Numbered from the stretch's first letter, positions 1-8,334 are shown. The stretch: 64,000 nucleotides of DNA from Sphingomonadaceae bacterium (GCA_002863155.1 PKED01000051.1:20044-84043); one strand, 5' to 3'. Program-made: numbers and translations. Notes: generated from the sequence alone by a model not told the origin.

Positions 1-1273
1 CGCCGTCCGCCGACTGGATCGCCGAGGTGAAGAAATATTTGAGCTCATAGAGCCCGCGGTCGCAGCTCAGATATTTGTTGCTCGTCACGCGGCTGACGGT
101 CGATTCGTGCATTTCGATCGCATCGGCGACCTGGCGCAGCGTGAGCGGGCGGAGATGGGCGACGCCGTGCAGGAAGAAGGCTTCCTGTTGCTTGACGATT
201 TCGGTCGCGACCTTGACGATCGTGCGCTGGCGCTGGTCGAGCGCCTTCACCAGCCAGTTGGCGCTGGCGAGCATATCGCCGAGCCACGCCTTTGACGTCT
301 TGTCCTGCGGCCCGGTGCTGAGCTCGGTGTAATAGCTGCGGTTGACGAGCAGGCGGGGCAGCGTGGCGGCGTTCATCTCGATCGCCCATCCGCCCTTGCG
401 CCGCGCGACGAAGATGTCGGGAATCACCGGCTGCGACGGCTCGCCGCCATAGCGGCAGCCGGGCTTGGGATCGTAATTGCGCAGCTCGCGGATCATGTCC
501 GCCATGTCTTCGTCGTCGACGCCGCACAGCCGCTTGAGCCGCGCCAGCTCGCCCCGCGCCAGCAGATCGAGATGATCGATCAGCTTGGCCATCGCCGGGT
601 CGTAGCGATCGGCCTCCTTTGCCTGGAGCGCGAGGCATTCGGCAAGGTCGCGCGCGCCGACGCCGGTCGGGTCGAAGGTCTGGATGAGCGCCAGCACACC
701 CTCCACCCGCGCGAGCGCCACGCCGAGGCGATTGGCGATATCGAGCAGCGGTACGCTCAGATAGCCGCACTCGTCGATCTGGTCGATCAGGTGCGCGGCG
801 ATGAAGGCATCGGCGCCGCTCACCACGGGGCCGGCCTGGGCCAGCAAATGATCGGCGAGGCTGACGCCGCTATCGGCAAGCGATTCGAAGTCCGGCGCGT
901 CGAGCGCGACCGAACCGCCCGCGCCGTTCAGCCCGAGCGATCCGTCGATGCCCGCGCCGTCGCTGGCGCTGTCGTGATGAAAGGTCTCGGCGGCAAAATC
1001 GACGTCGAGCGCGGCCTCACCCGTATCGCCGACGCCCGACAACAGTTCGTCGGCGCTGGCCGGCTCGTCGCGCGCGGCCGGCGGTTCGGGCAATTCGGGC
1101 GTGCCGTCGTCTTCACCGCCGGTTTCGAGCAGCGGGTTGCGCTCGATCTCTTCGGCGATGAACGTCTCGATCTCCAGGTTCGACAGCGCCAGCAGGCGGA
1201 TCGCCTGCTGCAGCTGCGGCGTCATCACCAGCGATTGCGACTGGCGCAGGTCGAGGCGCGGGGCGAGGCTCAT
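1..1273 (-). CDS. rpoN: RNA polymerase sigma-54 factor RpoN (C-terminus cut by window start)
   Basis: The reading frame starts at the ATG complementary to 1271-1273 and stays open to the window edge, so it is missing from the ORF track. The N-terminus reads MSLAPRLDLRQSQSLVMTPQ, followed by QLQQAIRLLALSNLEIETF and IERNPLLE, the Gln/Leu-rich activator-interaction region typical of RpoN. RpoN directs RNA polymerase to -24/-12 promoters and needs an AAA+ activator such as NtrC. It lies 27 nt downstream of lptB, the usual proteobacterial lpt-rpoN order. About 424 residues are visible; the RpoN box at the C-terminus may fall outside. A matching sigma-54 promoter is present before glnK in this window. 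Confidence 0.93.
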   Translation of the reverse strand, partial: MSLAPRLDLRQSQSLVMTPQLQQAIRLLALSNLEIETFIAEEIERNPLLETGGEDDGTPELPEPPAARDEPASADELLSGVGDTGEAALDVDFAAETFHHDSASDGAGIDGSLGLNGAGGSVALDAPDFESLADSGVSLADHLLAQAGPVVSGADAFIAAHLIDQIDECGYLSVPLLDIANRLGVALARVEGVLALIQTFDPTGVGARDLAECLALQAKEADRYDPAMAKLIDHLDLLARGELARLKRLCGVDDEDMADMIRELRNYDPKPGCRYGGEPSQPVIPDIFVARRKGGWAIEMNAATLPRLLVNRSYYTELSTGPQDKTSKAWLGDMLASANWLVKALDQRQRTIVKVATEIVKQQEAFFLHGVAHLRPLTLRQVADAIEMHESTVSRVTSNKYLSCDRGLYELKYFFTSAIQSADG

Positions 1274-1300
1274 ACGAAGGGCGCGCCCTGAATCATGCCG

Positions 1301-2074
1301 TTACAGCGAAAAGCCCTCGCCCAGATACAGGCGGCGGACATTGGCATCGGCGACCAGGTCGTCGGGCGACCCGGTGAAAAGCACCCGCCCGTCATAGATG
1401 ATATAGGCGCGGTCGACGATTTCGAGCGTTTCGCGGACGTTGTGATCGGTGATCAGAACGCCGATGCCACGCTTCTTGAGCGCGATCACGAGATCGCGGA
1501 TGTCGGCGATCGAGATCGGGTCGATCCCGGCAAATGGCTCGTCGAGCAGCATGATCGACGGATCGGCCGCCAGCGCGCGCGCGATTTCCGCGCGGCGCCG
1601 CTCGCCCCCCGACAGCGCCATGGCGGGCGCATCGCGCAGCCGGGTGAGACCGAAATCGTCGAGCAGCTGGTCGAGCCGGGCCGCGCGCGCCGCGGCATCC
1701 GGCTCGGCGAGTTCGAGCACGCTCAGGATGTTCTTTTCGACCGACAGACCCCGGAAGATCGACGTTTCCTGAGGCAGATAGCCCAGGCCAAGGATCGCGC
1801 GGCGATACATTGGCAGACCGGTGATATCGACACCGTCGAGCATGATCCGGCCGGTGTCGGGCTTCACCAGACCCATTACCGAATAGAAGCAGGTCGTCTT
1901 GCCCGCGCCATTGGGACCGAGCAGCCCGACCACTTCGCCATGCCCGACCGACACCGATACGTCGGTCAGTACAGGCCGTTTGTCATAAGCCTTGGCGATC
2001 GACACCACCGCGAGACCGGCAGCGGCCGAGCCGGCATCGGCGATCGGGGCGGCAAGGCTGGTCACATCGTCCAT
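1301..2074 (-). CDS. lptB: LPS export ABC transporter ATP-binding protein LptB
   Basis: The 257-residue protein has Walker A GPNGAGKT at residues 53-60, signature LSGGERRR from about 154 and Walker B IMLLDEP at about 174-180. Length and the FRGLSV and YLGEGF-type segments fit LptB, the cytoplasmic ATPase that powers LPS extraction from the inner membrane with LptFG. It sits between lptA and rpoN, the classical arrangement. About 18 residues precede the usual LptB start, so a slightly later start is possible. A 146-nt gap with a hairpin separates it from lptA. Confidence 0.95.
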   Translation of the reverse strand: MDDVTSLAAPIADAGSAAAGLAVVSIAKAYDKRPVLTDVSVSVGHGEVVGLLGPNGAGKTTCFYSVMGLVKPDTGRIMLDGVDITGLPMYRRAILGLGYLPQETSIFRGLSVEKNILSVLELAEPDAAARAARLDQLLDDFGLTRLRDAPAMALSGGERRRAEIARALAADPSIMLLDEPFAGIDPISIADIRDLVIALKKRGIGVLITDHNVRETLEIVDRAYIIYDGRVLFTGSPDDLVADANVRRLYLGEGFSL

Positions 2075-2158
2075 CGTCGGTCCATCTGTGGCGTGGAATG
2101 GTTAATCGATCCTGACCCGCGTTCGGCTGGCAGGATTCATGCATAGCGCCTGACCGCC

Positions 2159-2180
2159 GCCTTTTGCCCGAACAAAAGGC
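2159..2180 (-). other. perfect 8-bp hairpin in the lptA-lptB gap
   Basis: GCCTTTTG and CAAAAGGC form a perfect 8-bp stem around a 6-nt loop that reads TTCGGG on the coding (minus) strand. No T-run follows, so it is not an ordinary terminator. It could be a processing, stability or attenuation element between two genes needed in different amounts; that role is inferred. Confidence 0.5.
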
Positions 2181-2220
2181 CTGTGGGAAGCGAAGGATAT
2201 GGCCGCTGCCCGCGCGGGCG

Positions 2221-2760
2221 CTACTTGTCGTCGCGCTTGGGGACCGAGAAGCGCCCAGTGACACGGCCACCCGGCGCCGCCTCGGTCGAGCCCGGCGCGC
2301 CGCCCGTTGCCGCACCGTCGATCGTCGCACGGTTGGTGTCGAGGTTGAAGGTCAGACGACCGCCATTGACGACATTGCCGTTGCTCTGCCGGAGCGAAAC
2401 GCCCCCGATCATCGTCACCACACGGCGATTGAGGTCGTAAATGGCATATTGGCTGCGCGCGGTCTGATCCGGACGGGTCAGCGTGACGCCGCCCGAGGCA
2501 TCGACCCGCGACGCCTGCGGCGATCCGCCGCCGAAAATGTCGCCGCTATAGGCAATCGTCATCCGCGACGCGGCGAGCGTCATCTCGCTCTGGCGGACGA
2601 CGACATCGCCCGACAGCACCACGCGCTTGGCGCGATCGTCGAACTCCTGGTGCGCCGCAGAAAAATCGATCGGTGCCGAGGAATCGTGCCGCGACTGCGC
2701 GCTTCCCGCCGTGGTCAGTCCGGCTAGCAGCAACAGGGGCAGAGTCACGAGCGGTCGCAT
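2221..2760 (-). CDS. lptA: LPS transport periplasmic protein LptA
   Basis: A 179-residue protein with a clear signal peptide (MRPLVTLPLLLLAGLTTAGSA) followed by an OstA-like beta-strand domain, with AKRVVLSGDVVVRQSEMTLAASR and AIYDLNRRVVTMIGGV segments typical of LptA. LptA builds the periplasmic bridge that carries LPS from LptC to LptD. It lies between lptC and lptB in a minus-strand cluster. The Pro/Gly-rich C-terminal tail ending FSVPKRDDK resembles LptA tails in other alphaproteobacteria. Little ambiguity remains given the neighbours. Confidence 0.92.
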   Translation of the reverse strand: MRPLVTLPLLLLAGLTTAGSAQSRHDSSAPIDFSAAHQEFDDRAKRVVLSGDVVVRQSEMTLAASRMTIAYSGDIFGGGSPQASRVDASGGVTLTRPDQTARSQYAIYDLNRRVVTMIGGVSLRQSNGNVVNGGRLTFNLDTNRATIDGAATGGAPGSTEAAPGGRVTGRFSVPKRDDK

Positions 2761-2765
2761 GCGCG

Positions 2766-3404
2766 CTATCTCGTCCTTCGCGCGGCGATCCGCAAGTGCG
2801 TGTTGCCATCCAATCGCACGATCCGGCGGTCGAGATCGGCGGTCATGCGGTCTGCGCTGAACACGCCCTGGGGCAGCGTGCCCGTCACCGGCGTATCGCT
2901 GCGCAGCTCGCGCGCCTTTAGATCGATGACCGCGCTGCTGGCCGTCAGGTTGTAGCCGTCGGCGGCGCGGAAGCGGACGTCGCTGTCGATCTCGACCTGC
3001 TCGCGCTTCATGTCGTAGCGGCCGCGCTCGGCACTGAGCGTCGCGGGGCCGTCGGCGAGCCCGATCTGTGCGGCCAGCCCGCTCAGCTGCACCACCGGCT
3101 CGGCGGAACTGCGCTGGACCGCCGAATCGGCGCTGATCGAAAAGGCGCGGCCCAATTGGTCGGAACCGCGATACATGGCCGACTGGATGCGCAGCCGCTC
3201 GGTCGCCACCTCGACCTTGTTCTTGTCGAGCAGGAAGCTCACATCGCCCCCACCCTGCAGCGGCATGAACACCAGGAAGGCGGCGAGCACACCGATCAGC
3301 ACGGGCAGGATGAAACGCGAAAACGCGACCACCCGGTCGTGGCTGCTCCCCGGCGCCGCCCAGCGTTGCCGTTCGGAGCGGACCCGGGCGGCAACCTCAG
3401 ACAT
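2766..3404 (-). CDS. lptC: LPS export protein LptC
   Basis: The supplied ORF is too long at the 5' end; the natural start is the ATG complementary to 3402-3404, giving 212 residues beginning MSEVAARVRSERQRWAAPGS. A single N-terminal membrane segment (FILPVLIGVLAAFLVFMPL, about 30-48) is followed by a periplasmic LptC fold with repeated short strands (VQLSGLAAQIGL, LKARELRSDTPVTGTLPQG). LptC is the inner-membrane anchor that hands LPS to LptA. It overlaps the end of the upstream RNase D-like gene by 8 nt and ends 5 nt before the lptA start, suggesting one transcript. Confidence 0.9.
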   Translation of the reverse strand: MSEVAARVRSERQRWAAPGSSHDRVVAFSRFILPVLIGVLAAFLVFMPLQGGGDVSFLLDKNKVEVATERLRIQSAMYRGSDQLGRAFSISADSAVQRSSAEPVVQLSGLAAQIGLADGPATLSAERGRYDMKREQVEIDSDVRFRAADGYNLTASSAVIDLKARELRSDTPVTGTLPQGVFSADRMTADLDRRIVRLDGNTHLRIAARRTR

Positions 3405-4017
3405 GCGCGAAGATGTCGATTTCGGGCCATCCGGCCAGGTCGAGCTCGGCCCGGGCCGGCAGGAAATCGAAGCAGGCCTGGGCCAGCGCGGTCCGCCCCT
3501 CGCGCGCAAGGCGCCGGTCGAGTTCGTCGCGCAGCGCGTGGAGGAAACGCACGTCGGATGCCGCATAGTCCTTCTGCGCATCGGACAGGTCGGGGCCGCC
3601 CCAATCGGACGATTGCTGCACCTTGGACAGTTCCTGGCCCAGCAGCTCGCGCACCAGTTCCTTCAGCCCGTGGCGGTCGGTATAGGTGCGCACCAGCCGC
3701 GACGCGATCTTGGTGCAATAGACCGGCGTGGCCGTCACATGCAGATAATGCCGGATCGCCGCGAGATCGAACCGGGCGAAGTGGAACAGCTTCACCCGGG
3801 CAGGATCACCGAGCACCGCCCGCAGATGCGGTGCGGCATAGTCGCTGCCCGGCGCGAACCGGACAAGATGTTCGTCGCCGCGCCCGTCGGAAAGCTGAAC
3901 GACGCATAGCCGGTCGCGCGGGGTGATCAGCCCCATCGTCTCGGTATCGACGGCGATCGCCGCCCCGGGGGCGAAAACGTCGCCCGGCAGGTCTTCTTCG
4001 TGGAAATGAACGGTCAT
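3397..4017 (-). CDS. rnd: Ribonuclease D-type 3'-5' exonuclease
   Basis: A 206-residue protein containing only the DEDD exonuclease domain: Exo I IAVDTETMGL (D24 and E26), Exo II around FARFDLAAIRHYL, and Exo III YAASDVRFLHALRDEL. It lacks the HRDC domains of E. coli RNase D, as is common for short alphaproteobacterial versions placed next to lptC. The predicted role is 3' trimming of tRNA or other small structured RNAs in the cytoplasm. The gene overlaps lptC and is probably the first gene of the lpt-rpoN transcript. Confidence 0.85.
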   Translation of the reverse strand: MTVHFHEEDLPGDVFAPGAAIAVDTETMGLITPRDRLCVVQLSDGRGDEHLVRFAPGSDYAAPHLRAVLGDPARVKLFHFARFDLAAIRHYLHVTATPVYCTKIASRLVRTYTDRHGLKELVRELLGQELSKVQQSSDWGGPDLSDAQKDYAASDVRFLHALRDELDRRLAREGRTALAQACFDFLPARAELDLAGWPEIDIFAHV

Positions 4018-4373
4018 GTCCGGCGCGTAGCCGCTTGCGACGCGCGGCTCAATGGCGAACCGCCATTTCGCGAGTCGCCCACCGGACGGCAGGCGAACCC
4101 GCCCCAGGACCGCCTCGCCGTCGTAAAAAACCCGATAATTATCGCAAAAATGCAGGTGATTGTGGCGAAAACGCGAGGAAAGCGCGATTCAAGGCTCGCA
4201 CAGCGCAGGGTATTTCCGCTATGTGCTCGGCGACGAATTTGTTCGCAGCGCAGGGGCTTTTGAGTTATGAAGCTGTGTGGCGCATGGCGATACAGCGTCC
4301 GAAGACCTGCGTTTGTCGTCCGAAGCCAGGGTTCTTGCATGTGTTACGGGCGGACCGGGAAGACGAACAGGGC
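4018..4373. other. 356-nt gap upstream of the cold-shock gene
   Basis: No convincing gene is visible. The two flanking genes are divergent, so this stretch must carry both promoters. Its AT-rich centre (around 4120-4160, TAAAAAACCCGATAATTATCGC) is the likely promoter area. The remainder may form a long leader of the cold-shock mRNA, as is usual for csp genes; the ORF that runs through it has no independent support. Confidence 0.4.
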
Positions 4374-5147
4374 ATGAGTTTCGATAAAGGGCGCCGCGGT
4401 GATCGCGGCGGGCGAGGCAGGGACAAACGCGACGGCTTCGGCGACGGCGGCTTCGATGGGGGCTTCGGCGGCGGTGACCGTTTTGGTGGCGGTGGTGACC
4501 GCTTCGGCGGCGGCGGCGATCGCTTTGGTGGCGGTGGCGACCGATTCGGCGGTGGTGGCGATCGCTTCGGTGGCGGTGGTGACCGCTTCGGCGGCGGCGG
4601 TTTCCGTGGCGGCGGCGGCGGCGGGCGCGGCATGCCGCCCCAGGTCGTCGGCGAAGGCACCGGCATCGTCAAATTCTTCAACGCGCAAAAGGGCTTCGGC
4701 TTCGTCGTGCGCGACGATGGCGGCGAGGATGTGTTCGTTCATATCAGCGCCGTCGAGCAGGCCGGGCTGACCGGGCTGGCCGAGGGGCAGCCGCTGGGCT
4801 TCACGCTCGTCGATCGCGGCGGGCGCATCTCGGCGACCGACCTCAAGATCGAGGGCGAGCCGATCGCCGTGCAGGAACGCGCGCCGCGCGATGCCGGACC
4901 GGGCGGTGCGGGCCCGCAGCGCCAGCTGACCGGCGAAAAAGCGACGGGCACGGTCAAGTTCTTCAACGCGATGAAGGGTTTTGGCTTCATCCAGCGCGAC
5001 GACGGCCAGCCCGACGCGTTCGTGCATATCAGCGCGGTCGAACGCGCGGGCATGCCCACGCTGAACGAAGGCGACCGGCTTCAGTTCGAGCTCGAAGTCG
5101 ATCGGCGCGGCAAATATGCGGCGGTCAACCTGTCGGGCATCCAATAA
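4374..5147 (+). CDS. Cold-shock protein with two CSD domains and a Gly-rich N-terminus
   Basis: The best start is the ATG at 4374, giving 257 residues (MSFDKGRRGDRGGRGRDKRD). The N-terminal third is a disordered RGG-like region with six tandem DRFGGGG heptads, then two cold-shock domains: VKFFNAQKGFGFVVRDD with VFVHIS, and VKFFNAMKGFGFIQRDD with AFVHIS, each containing RNP1- and RNP2-type motifs. Tandem-CSD proteins of this kind are known in alphaproteobacteria and bind single-stranded RNA or DNA. The RGG-like extension is less usual and suggests added nucleic-acid binding or condensate behaviour. Monocistronic, followed by a hairpin terminator. Confidence 0.9.
   Translation: MSFDKGRRGDRGGRGRDKRDGFGDGGFDGGFGGGDRFGGGGDRFGGGGDRFGGGGDRFGGGGDRFGGGGDRFGGGGFRGGGGGGRGMPPQVVGEGTGIVKFFNAQKGFGFVVRDDGGEDVFVHISAVEQAGLTGLAEGQPLGFTLVDRGGRISATDLKIEGEPIAVQERAPRDAGPGGAGPQRQLTGEKATGTVKFFNAMKGFGFIQRDDGQPDAFVHISAVERAGMPTLNEGDRLQFELEVDRRGKYAAVNLSGIQ
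4475..4600 (+). repeat. six in-frame 21-nt repeats encoding DRFGGGG
   Basis: Exactly six 21-nt units encode DRFGGGG in the N-terminus of the cold-shock protein. Copies differ mostly at third positions (gaccgttttggtggc against gatcgctttggtggc), so the peptide is kept while the DNA has diverged. Copy number could vary between strains by slippage or unequal crossover. Confidence 0.9.
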
Positions 5148-5181
5148 CCGGCCATCCGGCAGGACACGCGAATGAGTCGAG

Positions 5182-5213
5182 GGGCCCGGTCAGCGATGCT
5201 GGCTGGGCCCTTT
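5182..5213 (+). terminator. intrinsic terminator after the cold-shock gene
   Basis: GGGCCCGGTCAGC pairs with GCTGGCTGGGCCC as a 13-bp stem (two G-T wobbles) around a 3-nt GAT loop, then TTTGCTT. It lies 35 nt after the cold-shock stop. The T-run is short, but the stem is very stable. Confidence 0.75.
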
Positions 5214-5264
5214 GCTTGCCCGCGGCCGCAGGCCACTATTCTCTCGCCAGCTCGGGGGCATCCG

Positions 5265-5813
5265 ATGACGCTGCACGACGTCCGCTTCTCGATCGCCACG
5301 ACCGCCGACGTGCCGGTGCTTCACCGGCTGGTCGAGTCCGCCTATCGTGGCGCGGCGGCGCGGGGCGGCTGGACGCATGAGGCGGACCTGCTCGACGGCC
5401 AGCGGACCGATCCCGACGCGCTGATACAGTCGATCGCCGATCCCGACCATTGCATCCTGCTTGCCTGGCATGGACAGGCTCTTGTCGGCTGTGTCGAGAT
5501 CAGCCGGGCGGCGCGCGACGGTGCCTATCTCGGCCTGTTGTCGGTCGCCCCCGCCGGTCAGGGGCTTGGCCTCGGCAAGCGGCTGATCGCGGCGGCCGAA
5601 GCCGAAGCGCAGCGCCGGTTCGCCGCCAGCCGGATCGAGATGACGGTGATCCGCCAGCGCGGCGAACTGATCGCCTTTTACGAGCGGCGCGGCTATCGGC
5701 TGACCGGCGAGACGCGCCCCTTTCCCTATGGCGACGCGCGTTTCGGCATTCCGCAGGTCGACGACCTGATCTTCGTCGTGCTCGAAAAGCCGCTCACGTC
5801 ACCAGCCGTTTGA
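5265..5813 (+). CDS. GNAT family N-acetyltransferase
   Basis: Starting at the ATG at 5265 (after the terminator hairpin) gives 182 residues, MTLHDVRFSIATTADVP. Acetyl-CoA-binding motif A is recognisable as YLGLLSVAPAGQGLGLGKRL (R/Q-x-x-G-x-G/A type), followed by AAEAEAQRRFAASRIEMTV and FYERRGYRLTGETRPFPYG, all typical of GNAT enzymes. The substrate cannot be told from sequence. The 3' end overlaps the convergent ligase gene by 20 nt. Confidence 0.85.
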   Translation: MTLHDVRFSIATTADVPVLHRLVESAYRGAAARGGWTHEADLLDGQRTDPDALIQSIADPDHCILLAWHGQALVGCVEISRAARDGAYLGLLSVAPAGQGLGLGKRLIAAAEAEAQRRFAASRIEMTVIRQRGELIAFYERRGYRLTGETRPFPYGDARFGIPQVDDLIFVVLEKPLTSPAV

Positions 5814-7383
5814 GCGCGGCGATCGTGTCCGCCTCGGCCGCCGGCTTGTCGGTGCGGATCCGGGCGATCCGCGGAAAGCGCATCGCGACGCCTGACTTAT
5901 GCCGCTTCGACAGGTGGATCGAATCGAACGCGATTTCGAGCACCAGCGTCTTGTCGACTTCGCGCACCGGCCCGAACCGGCCGCTGGTATGGTTGCGCAC
6001 GAACTTGTCGAGGAATTTGAGCTCGTCGTCGGTAATCCCCGAATAGGCCTTGCCGACCGGCAGCAGCTCGCCCCCATCGGTCCAGCAGCCGAACGTATAG
6101 TCCGAATAGAAGGACGACCGGCGGCCATTGCCGCGCTGGGCGTACATCATCACGCAGTCGGCGGTGAACGGATCGCGCTTCCACTTATACCACAGCCCGG
6201 CGCGCCGCCCCGTGACATAGGGGGACGCGCGCTGCTTGAGCATCACGCCTTCGATCGCCGCATCGCGCGCGCCTGCCCGCAGCCGCTCCAACGTATCGAA
6301 ATCGGGCGCATCGATCAGCGCGCTGAGGTCGAAACGGTCGCCCGGCAGGCGTTCGGCAAAGGCCTCGAGCCGCGCGCGGCGATCGCTCCAGCCCAGCGCG
6401 CGCAGATCGACCGCGCCGTCGAACAGAATGTCGTAAAGGCGCACAAATGCCGGCGCCTCGGCCAGCATCTTTGCCGACACCTGTTTGCGGCCGAGCCGCT
6501 GCTGGAGCGCATTGAAGCTCGCCGCCCCTTCATGGCCCAGATCGACCCCCTGCGCGTCGCCCTTCACCATCAGTTCGCCGTCGAGCACGCCGTCCTCGAC
6601 AAAGGCGCCCGCCACGTCGGGGAAGCTGGCGGTGATGTCGTCGCCCGCGCGCGAATAGAGCCGCGTCTCGCCGCCGGCGCGCACCAGCTGCACCCGAATG
6701 CCATCCCATTTCCATTCGGCGGCATAATCATCGAGGCTGACGCGCAGATCCTCGAGCGGCTGGGCGAGCATGAAAGCGCGGAACAGCGGCAGGTCGGCAG
6801 TGTCGGGCGCCGCCGCCCGCCCTTCCGCCCAGTCGAACAGCGCGGCGTAAGGCGGCGCAAGGCCGTGCCAGAGTTCCTCGACGGTATCGACATCGACGCC
6901 GAATGCCTGGGCAAAGGCGGTCTTGGCGAGCCGTGCCGACACGCCGATCCGCAGCGCCCCGGTCGCCATCTTGAGCAGCGCGAAGCGTTCCTCCGCCGTC
7001 AGCCGGTCGAGCATCGCCGCGAGCGTCGCCGGCGCGTCCGAGCGCGAGACCCGCGCCAGCGTCGTCACCACCGCGTCGAGCGACAGCGGCGGCTGCGCCC
7101 CGGCCCCCTCGGGCGCAGGCCAGAGCAGCGCCACCGTCTCGGCACTGTCGCCGACATAGTCGCGGCTCATCCGGTAGAGCACCGGGTCGACCCGCGCCTC
7201 GATCAGCGCGCGGATCACCGCAGGCTTCACCGCCGGCAGGTCGAGCGGGCCGGTAAGCGCGGCGATCGCCCAGCCGCGATCGGGATCGGGCGTCGCGCGC
7301 AGATAATCGGCGATCAGCTTCAGCTTCGCGTTGCGCGAGCGGGTGTAGATGAGCGAATCGAGCAGGGTTGAAAAAGCGCGCAT
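5794..7383 (-). CDS. ATP-dependent DNA ligase (cisplatin-damage-response type)
   Basis: A 529-residue ligase with an N-terminal helical DNA-binding domain (about 1-200), a nucleotidyltransferase domain with motif I EWKWDGIR (Lys225 would carry AMP), motif IV-V segments such as EGVMLKQ and GLWYKWKRD, and a C-terminal OB domain. Length and N-terminal sequence match the bacterial ligase family usually encoded beside a metallo-beta-lactamase-fold exonuclease and a DEXH helicase in damage-response clusters. Those partners are not adjacent here; the upstream gene on the same strand is a putative oxygenase 40 nt away. Separate from the essential NAD-dependent LigA, which is not in the window. Confidence 0.88.
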   Translation of the reverse strand: MRAFSTLLDSLIYTRSRNAKLKLIADYLRATPDPDRGWAIAALTGPLDLPAVKPAVIRALIEARVDPVLYRMSRDYVGDSAETVALLWPAPEGAGAQPPLSLDAVVTTLARVSRSDAPATLAAMLDRLTAEERFALLKMATGALRIGVSARLAKTAFAQAFGVDVDTVEELWHGLAPPYAALFDWAEGRAAAPDTADLPLFRAFMLAQPLEDLRVSLDDYAAEWKWDGIRVQLVRAGGETRLYSRAGDDITASFPDVAGAFVEDGVLDGELMVKGDAQGVDLGHEGAASFNALQQRLGRKQVSAKMLAEAPAFVRLYDILFDGAVDLRALGWSDRRARLEAFAERLPGDRFDLSALIDAPDFDTLERLRAGARDAAIEGVMLKQRASPYVTGRRAGLWYKWKRDPFTADCVMMYAQRGNGRRSSFYSDYTFGCWTDGGELLPVGKAYSGITDDELKFLDKFVRNHTSGRFGPVREVDKTLVLEIAFDSIHLSKRHKSGVAMRFPRIARIRTDKPAAEADTIAALKRLVT

Positions 7384-7423
7384 CAGCCGCTCAACGCCTT
7401 TCCCGCCAGATCGGCCCCCATCT

Positions 7424-8032
7424 TCAGGCCCGCGCGAAAAACAGCAGCATCACCAGCCGCCCGTCGTTCGGCCCGCGGCCGAAACCCGGCGCCGAATTGT
7501 GGAACAGCCAAGGGCTGAACAGCACCAGCCGGTTGAAGCGCATCGGCACCGTCATCGTCCGTTCCCAACGCGCAGGCTTCAGCGTGTCGCGGTTGACGAC
7601 CTGCTCGACCAGATCGTTGACATCGGCAAAGCCCGATTGCGCCAGGCTAAGATCATCGGCGGGCACTCGCTCGAGCCCGGTCGGGCGGTGGCGGAAGAAG
7701 TCGGTGCCGCCGCGGGCATGTTCGGGCAGGCTGAGATAGAGGATGCCCGAATAGAAGCACGGGTCGATATGCACGCCGCTGGCGCCCTTGTCGCCGGCAA
7801 GCGTGAGGCGGCAATGACCATGGCTGGTCCCCGGCATCGGCGCGACGCGGGTGCCGATGCGCGCCGCCACCGCCTCGTCGAGCCCCTTGATGGCGAGCGG
7901 CCGGTCCGACAGCAGGCCGGGATAATTGCCCGCCTTCGCCGCCGGATCATAACCAAGGTCGAGTGCGGCGGCGCGAACGCCGTGCGGATCGGCCAGCAAA
8001 TCGTCGATGATCATCAGCGAGGGCAGCATCAC
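7424..8032 (-). CDS. DUF6445-type protein, putative 2OG-Fe(II) oxygenase fold
   Basis: A 202-residue protein with GVHIDPCFYSGILYLS and RLVLFSPWLFHNSAPGFG, which look like the HxD and distal His segments of a double-stranded beta-helix Fe(II)/2-oxoglutarate oxygenase. The pattern resembles the DUF6445 family, whose members often sit near tryptophan-halogenase-like genes; none is seen here. Substrate unknown. It lies 40 nt upstream of the ATP-dependent ligase on the same strand, so co-transcription is possible. Confidence 0.65.
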   Translation of the reverse strand: MMLPSLMIIDDLLADPHGVRAAALDLGYDPAAKAGNYPGLLSDRPLAIKGLDEAVAARIGTRVAPMPGTSHGHCRLTLAGDKGASGVHIDPCFYSGILYLSLPEHARGGTDFFRHRPTGLERVPADDLSLAQSGFADVNDLVEQVVNRDTLKPARWERTMTVPMRFNRLVLFSPWLFHNSAPGFGRGPNDGRLVMLLFFARA

Positions 8033-8334
8033 GTCACCCTAAAGCCAAGCCACGCGGAGACAATCCCGTCGCGTGGGCGTGCTCGGCCCGCCGGCAGGCC
8101 GGCCGACCGAAAGTGTTGAAGATTACGACCCTGTGCGCGTGCGTGCGCGCCCGCGCGCGACACCCGATGCGCAACCGTCGCTCAATCGACGGGTGGTCGG
8201 AAAGCAATTCCTGGCCGATCGCGGCAGGAGTCGGAAATAATCGGATTCGGCTTTGGCAAGGTTGCGGCGGTGGAGTGGCGCGGGGGCATGCACCCCCATT
8301 TGACATTGGACAGAACTCTGTCCATATCGCGCCC
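8033..8334. other. 302-nt gap with Z-DNA-prone tract and yefM promoter
   Basis: This divergent intergenic region holds no gene. It contains an almost uninterrupted alternating purine-pyrimidine run (TGTGCGCGTGCGTGCGCGC, 8132-8159) and, at its right end, the predicted yefM-yoeB promoter and operator. Another short inverted repeat (GGGGG-CATGCA-CCCCC, 8282-8297) sits just upstream of the -35 element. Confidence 0.5.
8300..8328 (+). promoter_or_regulatory. predicted yefM-yoeB promoter with internal operator
   Basis: TTGACA at 8300-8305 is a perfect -35 box; 17 nt later lies CATATC, a weak -10. A perfect inverted repeat TGGACAG-AACT-CTGTCCA (8307-8324) fills the spacer, the expected place for autorepression by the YefM-YoeB complex. 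The implied start site falls at or near the yefM ATG (8335), so the mRNA may be leaderless. Confidence 0.6.

Noticed and set aside
4475-4600. Possible CRISPR-like repeat array
   Set aside because: The units are contiguous 21-nt coding repeats without spacers inside the cold-shock gene.
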